A stretch of 10,569 bases of DNA. Source: Dehalococcoidia bacterium (GTDB lineage: Bacteria > Chloroflexota > Dehalococcoidia > SM23-28-2 > RBG-16-64-32). Location of the stretch: positions 1 through 10,569 of the forward strand of contig JAUYGU010000132.1 of assembly GCA_030690405.1 (NCBI GenBank), written 5' to 3'. The notes below the pieces were generated by a model, which ran no database searches, was not told the DNA's origin, and saw only the letters and a list, made by a program, of their open reading frames with translations. Made by a program: the position numbers and the translations under genes. This document shows, one piece after another, positions 1-6,780 of this stretch (positions within the stretch are counted from its first letter, which is position 1; every line of letters begins with the position of its first letter).

Positions 1-1479
1 CTGCAGCTCCATCGCCGCCTGCTCGCGGGTGCGGGCCGGGTCCTCGGCCTGGAAGGCGTCCAGCATGCGCTCCAGCATGTCCAGCACTTCGATCGTCGCC
101 TCAGCGCCGGGGCGCTGCTTCGCTCCGAACAAGCCGATGCCATCCCACGGCCCCACGCACCAGATGCGGATGCCAGTCCCCTTGCGGCCCCAGTTGTTCG
201 TCAGGCCCAGCATGAGGATCATCGCCCGCTCCATCAGGTCGCCGTGGTAGTACTTGGCCGAGTTGAACCCCAGAAGGATGTTCGTCTTGCACCTGGCGGC
301 CCTGCGCGCGAGATAGCGGATGGACTCCGCGCCGGCACCGCAGAGCTCCGACGCCTTCTCAGGCGTGTAGTCCGCCAGCCGCTCCCGGAGGAGCGCGAAC
401 ACCGGCGTCACCTCCACCTCCTCGCCGGAGAGCAGCGTTACGCGGTGCCTGCCGTCGAGCGCAGGGTCCAGCTCGCCCAGCGCCAGGGTGCCACGCGGCG
501 CCTCGACCACCGCCTCGGAATTCGCGTCGAAGAAGTAGAACTGGTCCTGACGCCCGCCCTCCTGGAGGTCGCTCCCGCGGAGGAAACGCCGGTTGTCCAG
601 CCGGACCAGGAAGGGGAGGTCGGTCTGCTCCTTGATGAAGCCGGCGTCGAACAGCTCCTCGTCGATGATCGTCTTGCACATGGCGAGGGCGAGGGCGGCA
701 TCGGTGCCGGGGCGCACAGGGATGTACTTGTCGGCGTGCGCCGCCGAGGGGCTGAAGTCGGGGGCGATGGTGACCACCTCGGCCCCCTTGTAGCGGGCCT
801 CGGAAATGTAGTGGTAATAGGGGATGCGAGTGTAGGCGGGGTTCATGTGCCAGATCAAGAGAAGCTCAGAGTGGAACCAATCGTCCACGGTGGAGGCGAA
901 GATCTTGCCGAACACCTCGTACAGCCCCATGGCCAGGTCGCCGACGACGCCGTCGAGGTCCATCGAGAGGCCGCCCAGCTTGCCCACAAAGCGGAGGCAG
1001 GAGGTGAGGGCCATCGGCCCGCCCTGGGCGCCCGTGATCTCGTGGATGATGGACTCCGGGCCCACCTCCTGGATCGCGTCGATGACGGCATCCGCGAGTT
1101 CGGTCAGGGCGTCGTCCCAGGAGATGCGCTTCCACCTGCCGGCGCCGCGCTCGCCCACACGCTTGAGGGGGTAGAGGACCCGCTCCTTGGCGTAGAGCAT
1201 CTGGCCCCACATCGCGCCCTTCTGGCAGCCCATGGGGTTCATGTCCGGGACGCCCTCTTCGATGACGTTGTAGGTGGCGGCCTGCTCTTCGTGGAGAACG
1301 ATCCCGTCCTTCACGTATACGCGGTAAGGGCAGTTGCCCGGATAGCAGTCCACGCAGTGAGTGCCCCAGACGACCTTGTCCCACTGCCAGCGCTGGCGGT
1401 AGAGGTCCTCCCAGGAGGTGTAGGAGTCGCCGGCGGCGCCTTCCGCCGGCTCCAGGGTCGTCAGCCTGGTGTCCGCCAT
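1..1479 (-). CDS. Type II DMSO-reductase-family molybdopterin alpha subunit, set 2 (3' end outside window)
   Basis: Catalytic alpha subunit of a predicted alpha-beta-gamma molybdoenzyme (NarG/NxrA/PcrA/EbdA-like). The frame is open for 493 codons from the ATG at 1479 to the window edge, so roughly half of a usual 900-950-residue protein is present. The ATG is preceded by GGGGGAAGG and lies 10 nt after the chaperone stop. An N-terminal SWEDLYRQRWQWDK block is followed by the FS0 cluster motif THCVDCYPGNC with H41, C45 and C50, and then C85 in GCQKG. The predicted Mo-ligand Asp is D181 in VGDLAMG. A second MGD-binding stretch is FNSAKYYHGDL. The N-terminus is hydrophilic and has no twin-arginine signal. 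It is a clear paralog of the alpha at 3886-6720, nearly collinear, but diverges sharply at residues 144-202 around the Mo ligand. Substrate cannot be read from sequence. Family confidence is high; the precise reaction is unknown. Confidence 0.95.
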   Translation of the reverse strand, partial: MADTRLTTLEPAEGAAGDSYTSWEDLYRQRWQWDKVVWGTHCVDCYPGNCPYRVYVKDGIVLHEEQAATYNVIEEGVPDMNPMGCQKGAMWGQMLYAKERVLYPLKRVGERGAGRWKRISWDDALTELADAVIDAIQEVGPESIIHEITGAQGGPMALTSCLRFVGKLGGLSMDLDGVVGDLAMGLYEVFGKIFASTVDDWFHSELLLIWHMNPAYTRIPYYHYISEARYKGAEVVTIAPDFSPSAAHADKYIPVRPGTDAALALAMCKTIIDEELFDAGFIKEQTDLPFLVRLDNRRFLRGSDLQEGGRQDQFYFFDANSEAVVEAPRGTLALGELDPALDGRHRVTLLSGEEVEVTPVFALLRERLADYTPEKASELCGAGAESIRYLARRAARCKTNILLGFNSAKYYHGDLMERAMILMLGLTNNWGRKGTGIRIWCVGPWDGIGLFGAKQRPGAEATIEVLDMLERMLDAFQAEDPARTREQAAMELQ

Positions 1480-1489
1480 TGCCTTCCCC

Positions 1490-2149
1490 CTAACTGCCCT
1501 TCAGGGCCCGCTGGAGATACGTCCGTTCGGCATCGAAGAACCGCCCGGCCAGGGCCACCAGCGAGCGGTGGAAGGGCAGCGGCCGCTGAAGCTTCACCGC
1601 GGCGGCCAGGAGGGGCCACCATTTGGCCAGCTGGCGCTGGAGGAAGTCGCGCTCCGCCCGCAGGTAGGACTCGACGTCGCCGCCCGCGTCCCTGGCCTCC
1701 GCCTCCTTGAAGGCGAGGAAGTGCATGAACTCCAGCTCCACGGTGACGTGGTCCGGCATCGTTCCAGGCGAGATGCGCAGGCCGAAGAAGTTGTAGAAGC
1801 GGACCAGCTCCTCCATGGCACGCAGGCGATCGCGGCCGTACTGGCCGGAGAACAGGGGGCAGGCGGCGCTGCCGCGGGCACCGACCTCAAACAGGCGGAT
1901 GTACTCCGACTGGAAGTGGTCGTAGTCAGCGGGGGCGCGCCAGGCGCCGGCGGCGCCGGCGGCGATCCGCGCCGGGAGGGCGCGCATCAGGTCGGCCCCG
2001 GCCGCCTGCCAGAGGCCTTCCACGACCTCCCGGTGGAACTCCGGTTGCGGGAAGGCGAAGGCGCGTGACAGATGGACGTAGAAGCGGCTGCGCGCGCCCG
2101 CGGCGGCGCCCTCCGTCACCTCGCTGCGCGGCTGCGTGGCGATGGTCAT
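1490..2149 (-). CDS. TorD/NarJ-like molybdoenzyme assembly chaperone, set 2
   Basis: A 219-residue, mainly helical cytoplasmic protein of the TorD/NarJ/DmsD kind. This family binds the apo alpha subunit and assists Mo-cofactor insertion and, where a signal is present, export proofreading. Visible family signatures are SEYIRLFEVG near residue 81, ACPLFSG near 96, EELVRFYNFFG near 113 and PDHVTVELEFMHFLAFKEA at about 132-150. It starts with ATG 16 nt after the beta stop and ends 10 nt before the alpha ATG. Its partner is therefore most likely the set 2 alpha. It aligns with the chaperone at 6781-7461 but ends earlier, at ALKGS, without the extra tail seen there. The upstream ribosome site (AGGCGG immediately before ATG) is poor, so translation may depend on coupling to beta. 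Confidence 0.9.
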   Translation of the reverse strand: MTIATQPRSEVTEGAAAGARSRFYVHLSRAFAFPQPEFHREVVEGLWQAAGADLMRALPARIAAGAAGAWRAPADYDHFQSEYIRLFEVGARGSAACPLFSGQYGRDRLRAMEELVRFYNFFGLRISPGTMPDHVTVELEFMHFLAFKEAEARDAGGDVESYLRAERDFLQRQLAKWWPLLAAAVKLQRPLPFHRSLVALAGRFFDAERTYLQRALKGS

Positions 2150-2165
2150 CCGCCTGGCCGTTTGG

Positions 2166-3209
2166 TTATGTCCACTGGATCTCCGCCGGGTCGCGGTCGT
2201 ACGGCTTGAACATGTCCTTCCACCAGTAGGCGATGAGCGTGTCCATGAGTTCCGACTTGCCGCCCTCTCTGGTCTTGGTCATCTCTGTCTTGAGCGTCTG
2301 GATAGCAGACTTCACCCTGGGCCCGAACAGGCCCTCCAGGTACTCGTCCGGGATGCGCGGCGTGTCTTCGTCGAAGCTGAGGTCATCGTTTAGCCGGGCC
2401 GGGCCGACGGGCGGGATGTAGAAGACGTTGGGCTCCGTGCCGAACTCCGGGTGGAGGGGCAGCGCCACCTCCCACTTGCGGACGAGCTGGGCGACCGGCC
2501 CGCTCTCGTCGTCGAGCGTGCCGAACCAGACGGCGCGGCCGGGGCACTGGCGCACGCAGGCGGGAGCAACGCTCTGCTCCACACGCGGGAAGCACATGAT
2601 GCACTGCTGGCTGACCTGGCGCACGAAGTTGAAGTAGACCTTCTTGTAGGGGCAGGCCTCCAGGCAGAACTGGTAGCCGCGGCAGCGGCTCTCGTCCCGC
2701 AGGACGATGCCGTCCTGCTCGCGCTTGTACATGGCGCCGCGGGGGCAGGCCTGCAGGCACGCCGGCTTGGTGCAGTGGTTGCAGAGGCGCGGCATGTAGA
2801 AGAAATAGGCGTTGGGGTACTCGCCCGCGCCCTGGTCTTCGTCCCAGTTGGGGCCCCACTTGGGCTCCTCGCCCACGGGGTGGAGGAAGACGGACTGGCC
2901 CTTGCCGCCGTACAGCACCTCATCGTAGTTGAAGTCCCAGCCGCCACCCCACTCCTCGCGAGTCGGCCGGCGGCCGGGCTGGGACACGCCCTCGCGGTAG
3001 CCGCCGCCCATCGCCTCGTAGTCGCGGGGGTGGCCGCGGCCGGGCTGGGTGTTGACGGTGCACCACCACTGGTAGTCCGCCCCCTCCTCGCGCGTCCACA
3101 GCACCTTGCAGGCGACGGAGCAGGTCTGGCAGCCGATGCACTTGTTCAGATCGAAGACCATGGCCACCTGGTGCCCGGCGCCGTTCTTCCCTTGAGCCGT
3201 CTTCGCCAT
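2166..3209 (-). CDS. Iron-sulfur beta subunit of type II molybdoenzyme, set 2
   Basis: Electron-transfer beta subunit, 347 residues, NarH/NxrB/PcrB/EbdB-like. It should carry four FeS clusters linking the alpha Mo centre to the gamma heme. Four cysteine groups are visible: C24, C27, C30, C34 (CIGCQTCSVAC); C143, C146, C151, C155 (CNHCTKPACLQAC); C176, C182, C186 with Tyr179 where a fourth Cys would sit; and C203, C206, C218, C222. In NarH the equivalent missing-Cys position (Trp) goes with a [3Fe-4S] cluster, so three [4Fe-4S] plus one [3Fe-4S] is the inference. The conserved tail LMDTLIAYWWKDMF matches the set 1 beta. The ATG at 3209 has a strong AAGGAGG site 7 nt upstream. No signal peptide or membrane segment is seen, as expected for a beta subunit. 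Confidence 0.95.
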   Translation of the reverse strand: MAKTAQGKNGAGHQVAMVFDLNKCIGCQTCSVACKVLWTREEGADYQWWCTVNTQPGRGHPRDYEAMGGGYREGVSQPGRRPTREEWGGGWDFNYDEVLYGGKGQSVFLHPVGEEPKWGPNWDEDQGAGEYPNAYFFYMPRLCNHCTKPACLQACPRGAMYKREQDGIVLRDESRCRGYQFCLEACPYKKVYFNFVRQVSQQCIMCFPRVEQSVAPACVRQCPGRAVWFGTLDDESGPVAQLVRKWEVALPLHPEFGTEPNVFYIPPVGPARLNDDLSFDEDTPRIPDEYLEGLFGPRVKSAIQTLKTEMTKTREGGKSELMDTLIAYWWKDMFKPYDRDPAEIQWT

Positions 3210-3216
3210 GACAGAA

Positions 3217-3223
3217 CCTCCTT
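3217..3223 (-). promoter_or_regulatory. Strong ribosome binding site for the set 2 beta gene
   Basis: AAGGAGG on the minus strand, 7 nt before the ATG at 3209, in the 32-nt gap after the gamma stop. It fixes the beta start and is the best Shine-Dalgarno site among the set 2 genes. Confidence 0.8.
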
Positions 3224-3241
3224 CAGGCCACCGGCCTTCGC

Positions 3242-3889
3242 CTACTCGATCTCCAGTTCCTGCCAGCGCTTCGAGAATGACTTGATCCCCGCCCGCTCCT
3301 GGCTTGAGCCCTCCCAGACGGCGAACGCCACCTTCGCGGCCTTCCCCGGGGATAGACGGACGCCTTCGCCGTCCGTCTGCAGCGGCCGCGAGAAGACGAC
3401 CTCCCAGCGGCCGTCCAGCCAGCGCGCACGGGCCTGGCTGAAGCTCTTGGCCGTCTGCTCGGCGGTGCCGGCGCCCCTTGCGATGAGGTTCTGGGCGTCG
3501 TCCTCATCCGCCATGGTGGCGCGCCAGTACCAGGCGTTCACGGGGGCGTCGGCGCTGCCCATGCTCTCCAGGGGGGCGTCGCCGTTGAGGGGGAAGAGCA
3601 CCCCTGCCGCGTCCGGGAACACCGAACCGTCGCCGTAGTCGCGATTCTCTGTCGGGTCAGGCCACTCCAGCCGGAAGGCGATGTCCTTGCTGTTGTGGGC
3701 GGCCTGCACCTTCAGGAAGCGGACTGCTCCCAGCGGTTTGCCGGCCCAGGCGGCGCGGACGTACTTCGACGGCTGCCGGTGGAGCGGGGTCCCGCCCATG
3801 ATCATCTCCTCCGCCGGCACCTTGGCCCACTGCTGGGCGGCCGGGTTCAGCAGGGTGCGGGTCGCCAGCTGTAGCTTCACTGCTTTCAT
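3242..3889 (-). CDS. Ethylbenzene-dehydrogenase-type heme b gamma subunit, set 2
   Basis: A 215-residue beta-rich protein of the EbdC/DdhC/SerC/ClrC family, which binds one heme b with Met and Lys axial ligands and exchanges electrons with the beta subunit. Candidate ligands are M110 in LESMGSADAPVNAWYWRA and K203 in SQERAGIKS near the C-terminus; both positions are kept in the set 1 paralog (M111, K202). The ligand assignment is inference from the family. The protein begins directly with the mature domain (MKAVKLQLATRTLLNP) and has no room for a Sec signal, unlike the characterised periplasmic gammas. The ATG at 3889 has GGGAGGG 7 nt upstream and overlaps the set 1 alpha stop as ATGA, which implies translational coupling between the two gene sets. 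Confidence 0.9.
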   Translation of the reverse strand: MKAVKLQLATRTLLNPAAQQWAKVPAEEMIMGGTPLHRQPSKYVRAAWAGKPLGAVRFLKVQAAHNSKDIAFRLEWPDPTENRDYGDGSVFPDAAGVLFPLNGDAPLESMGSADAPVNAWYWRATMADEDDAQNLIARGAGTAEQTAKSFSQARARWLDGRWEVVFSRPLQTDGEGVRLSPGKAAKVAFAVWEGSSQERAGIKSFSKRWQELEIE

Positions 3890-6720
3890 CGTGGTTCCCT
3901 CCCGTTAGCGCTGGTCACTTCCACCCGGATGGAGCGGTCTACCTGGACCGGCTGCCACTGGAGCGGCCAGTACTTCAGGTGGCCGTAGCCGCCGGCCAGG
4001 TGCAGCCACTTGATCATGCCGGGCTCTACGTTGGCCTGGTCCTTCCACCCCCGATGCATGTACGGTTCCCAGCCGTTGTAGCAGATGACCTGGCCGGGCA
4101 TGACCGAGGATGAAAGCTTGACGGGCGTGAAGAACTCTCCGAAGTCGTTGAAGACACGCACCTCATCCCCATCGTCCAAGCCCCTGGAGGCCGCGTCCTG
4201 CGGGTTCATCACCATGTGCGGCCGGCCGCGGTGCGTCTGCATGATGATGCGGCTGGTCATGTTCATGGAGTGAACGCTCCAGCGGTTGTGACCGCTGGTA
4301 AGGGCCAGCGGGTAGTCGCCGCCCATGCGCGGGTTCTCCTTGTGGAGGGGAAGCTCCTCGCCCGCCTCCAGGAACCAGTCGTGGTCTATGTAGAACTGGG
4401 CGCGCCGGGTGAGCGTGGGGTACGGGAACCCTTCCTCGACGTGCCAGCGGAAGGGGGCGAACGTTTCGTCCGGCTTGACATCGGAAGCCTGGCCGAGGGA
4501 GTAGGGCGCGATCCCCAGGCCGGTGAAGCGGACGTACCCCTTCTCCCGAAGCGTCTCCAGTGTCGTTCCCTCCGGCAGCGTGCCCGCGACGACCGTGTCC
4601 CTGACCCATTCGTCAGCGACGGCGTCCGGGTCGAGGAACTTCTCATCGACGACGAACTGCGAGTAGATGCCGTCCAGCCGGTGGAGCTGGCCGCGGCCGT
4701 CCTTGTACTCCGCGAGTCCCCTGGCCTTGGCGCGCTCCTCGATCTTACGGGCCAGCAGGCACCAGATCTCCCACTCCGGCTTGGTGTCGCCCTGCGGCTC
4801 GGTCGCCGCCTCCGATAGCGTGAGCTGCATGATGTCCTGGGTCGGCAGGTGGAAGGTCGTCTTCTCGTAGTGGTGGGCCACCGGCAGGAAGTAGTCGGAG
4901 AAGAGGGCGGTCGTGCTCATGCGCAGGTCAACGGTGACGACACAGTCGAGCTTGGGCCAGAAGTGAGTCAGGAGCTGGTTCTGGCCACCGCGCAGGCGGC
5001 GCAGGTAGTTGCCGCCGCACATGATGAGCACCCGCGGCGGCGTCTCCGCCGCCGGACGGGCCACGCCCGCCCACCAGCCCTTCGACATCGCCTCCGCCAT
5101 GTAATCGTCCATGGGGCGCTTCATGGACGGGTCGTTCCACTCCGCGCGGTTCCAGCTCTGGCCGTATCCGCAGTGGTAGTACCACATGAACGCCGGCGGC
5201 ACGGTCTGATCCATGGCGGCCATCGTCCGGGCCAGCTCCACGGCGGCCAACTCATCGGTCATCGTTGGGTCCTGCGCTTTCAGCGCCTGGACCATCGTGT
5301 TCCGCATCGTGAGGATACGGGCGGTCTCCTCCGGCCCGGCCTTCGTCTTCTGCGAGAAGATGAACTGGCCGTCAAACATCCCTATGGTCCAGCTTCGCAG
5401 CCCGGTGCCCTTCTTGCCCCAGTTGCCGGTCAGCGCCATCAGCAGGCACAACGATCGCTCTATCAGGTCGCCGTGGTAGTACTTGCCAGCGTTCAGGCCG
5501 AGGAGCAGGTTCGTTTTGCGCAATGCCGCCTTGCGGGCGAGCGCGCGGATCACGTCCGCGTTGACGCCGCAGGCAGCGGACGCCATCTCCGGCGCGTACC
5601 CATCCAGCCGACGGCGGAGGAGCGCGAAGGCCGGCGTCACCGCCACCGTGGAGCCGTCCTTGAGCGCCGCCGCGAACTCGCCCTCCAGGGCGGGGTCCAG
5701 GTCGCCGAGAGTCAGGGGGCCGCGGGGCGCCTCCACTATGCTGTTGGAGCCGCTGTCGAAGAAATAGAACTGGTCCTGGCGGCCGCCCTCCTGGACGTCG
5801 GCGGCTCGCAGGAAACGCCTGTTGTCGAGGCGCACCAGCAGAGCGAGGTCGGTCTGCTCTTTCACGAATCGGGCGTTGAACAGCCCCTCATCTATGATCG
5901 TGTGGCACATCGCCAGCGCCAGCGCCGCGTCGCTGCCGGGGCGGACGGGGACGTGGTAGTCGGCGTGGACGGCGGAGGCGTTGAAGTCGGGCGCGATGGT
6001 GATCACTTCGGCGCCCTTGTAGCGCGCCTCGGCCACGAAGTGGTACCAGGGGATCGCCGTGTAGGCAGGGTTACGGTGCCAGACGAAAATCAGCTCCGAC
6101 TGGAACCAGTCGTCCACGCTGGAGACGGGGTTGAACTTGCCGAAGGTGATGTAGAGGCCGGGCGCGAAGTCGTTGATCTCGCCCTGGATATCAGTGTTGA
6201 GGCCGCCCAGCCTGGCGATCAGCGGCCCCAGGGTGATGCCGCCCATGAACCCGCCCTGCGAGGTGCTGTGGTGGATGATCGACTCCGGTCCGGTCCCCTG
6301 GATGGCGTCCAGCATGGCGTCCGCCACCCCGGTGAGAGCCTGGTCCCAGGAGATGCGCTTCCACTTCCCTTCGCCGCGTTCGCCCGCGCGCTTGAGGGGG
6401 TGGAGAACGCGGTCCCGGGCGTAGAGCATCTGGCTCCACATGGCGCCCTTCTGGCAGCCCATGGGGTTCATGTCTGGCACGCCCTCCTCCACGGTGGTGT
6501 AGGTGCCGGCCTGCTCCTCCCGCCAGACCACCCCGTCCTTCACGTAGACGCGGTAAGGGCAGTTGCCCGGGTAGCAGTCCACGCAGTGCGTTCCCCAGGC
6601 CACCTTGTCCCACCGCCACTGGCGGCGGTAGACGTCTTCCCAGGAGCGGTAACGCTCCGCCTCAGACGCGGAAGGCGGCGCCGGTTGAAGCGCCTTCAGG
6701 TTGAGACTGGCCGCGGACAG
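3886..6720 (-). CDS. Type II DMSO-reductase-family molybdopterin alpha subunit, set 1 (complete; CTG start proposed)
   Basis: Catalytic Mo-bisPGD subunit, 944 residues if started at the CTG at 6720, a usual length for EbdA/SerA/PcrA-like proteins. FS0 ligands are H45, C49, C54 and C89 (THCVDCYPGNC and GCQKG). The predicted Mo-ligand Asp is D184 in INDFAPG, a segment that resembles Nitrospira-type nitrite oxidoreductase and perchlorate reductase from memory. The C-terminal molydopterin-binding domain is clear (LTSGHNRWSVHSMNMTSR, then DDGDEVRVFNDFGEF). The first ATG/GTG/TTG-type start in frame is GTG 6603, but that would remove SWEDVYRRQWRWDK, which is conserved in the set 2 alpha. In-frame TAA lies upstream, and the only well-placed start is CTG 6720 behind AAGGAGG. 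There is no Tat signal or hydrophobic segment at the N-terminus. The stop TGA overlaps the next gene's ATG. Family is certain; substrate unknown. Confidence 0.93.
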   Translation of the reverse strand: MSAASLNLKALQPAPPSASEAERYRSWEDVYRRQWRWDKVAWGTHCVDCYPGNCPYRVYVKDGVVWREEQAGTYTTVEEGVPDMNPMGCQKGAMWSQMLYARDRVLHPLKRAGERGEGKWKRISWDQALTGVADAMLDAIQGTGPESIIHHSTSQGGFMGGITLGPLIARLGGLNTDIQGEINDFAPGLYITFGKFNPVSSVDDWFQSELIFVWHRNPAYTAIPWYHFVAEARYKGAEVITIAPDFNASAVHADYHVPVRPGSDAALALAMCHTIIDEGLFNARFVKEQTDLALLVRLDNRRFLRAADVQEGGRQDQFYFFDSGSNSIVEAPRGPLTLGDLDPALEGEFAAALKDGSTVAVTPAFALLRRRLDGYAPEMASAACGVNADVIRALARKAALRKTNLLLGLNAGKYYHGDLIERSLCLLMALTGNWGKKGTGLRSWTIGMFDGQFIFSQKTKAGPEETARILTMRNTMVQALKAQDPTMTDELAAVELARTMAAMDQTVPPAFMWYYHCGYGQSWNRAEWNDPSMKRPMDDYMAEAMSKGWWAGVARPAAETPPRVLIMCGGNYLRRLRGGQNQLLTHFWPKLDCVVTVDLRMSTTALFSDYFLPVAHHYEKTTFHLPTQDIMQLTLSEAATEPQGDTKPEWEIWCLLARKIEERAKARGLAEYKDGRGQLHRLDGIYSQFVVDEKFLDPDAVADEWVRDTVVAGTLPEGTTLETLREKGYVRFTGLGIAPYSLGQASDVKPDETFAPFRWHVEEGFPYPTLTRRAQFYIDHDWFLEAGEELPLHKENPRMGGDYPLALTSGHNRWSVHSMNMTSRIIMQTHRGRPHMVMNPQDAASRGLDDGDEVRVFNDFGEFFTPVKLSSSVMPGQVICYNGWEPYMHRGWKDQANVEPGMIKWLHLAGGYGHLKYWPLQWQPVQVDRSIRVEVTSANGREPR

Positions 6721-6780
6721 GGCGCCCTCCTTGCTTAATCTAGCAATCGCTTATCTTTATCGTTCATGCCGGCTGGCCCG
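6721..6780 (-). other. AT-rich gap before set 1 alpha, with small hairpin and 10-codon mini-ORF
   Basis: This 60-nt gap is the longest within the eight-gene run and visibly richer in A/T than its surroundings. On the minus strand it holds a possible mini-ORF from ATG 6767 to TAA 6735 (MNDKDKRLLD), with no clear ribosome site, and a 5-bp inverted repeat TTGCT/AGCAA at 6731-6746 that overlaps the alpha Shine-Dalgarno region. It could contain an internal promoter or a weak structure affecting alpha translation. No convincing -35/-10 pair was found, so the role is speculative. Confidence 0.35.
6726..6732 (-). promoter_or_regulatory. Ribosome binding site supporting a CTG start for set 1 alpha
   Basis: AAGGAGG on the minus strand ends 5 nt before CTG 6720. 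A consensus site at correct distance from a non-standard start, with an in-frame stop upstream and conserved coding sequence downstream, is the main reason for extending the alpha by 39 residues. Confidence 0.65.

Noticed and set aside
244..1710. 488-codon open frame on the plus strand
   Set aside because: Antisense shadow of the set 2 alpha. Its translation is low-complexity and rich in Val, Ala, Arg and Gly with no family motif, whereas the minus strand encodes recognisable cofactor-binding motifs. High GC at third positions keeps such frames open.
2451..3638. 395-codon plus-strand frame spanning the set 2 beta-gamma junction
   Set aside because: Antisense to two well-supported genes and crosses their boundary without any domain signal.
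3886..6603. GTG 6603 as start of the set 1 alpha
   Set aside because: It would remove the conserved SWEDVYRRQWRWDK block present in the set 2 alpha and leave the FS0 motif only a few residues from the N-terminus.
4849..6738. 629-codon open frame on the plus strand
   Set aside because: Antisense of the set 1 alpha; no recognisable domain and heavy Val/His/Arg bias. Same explanation as other long antisense frames.
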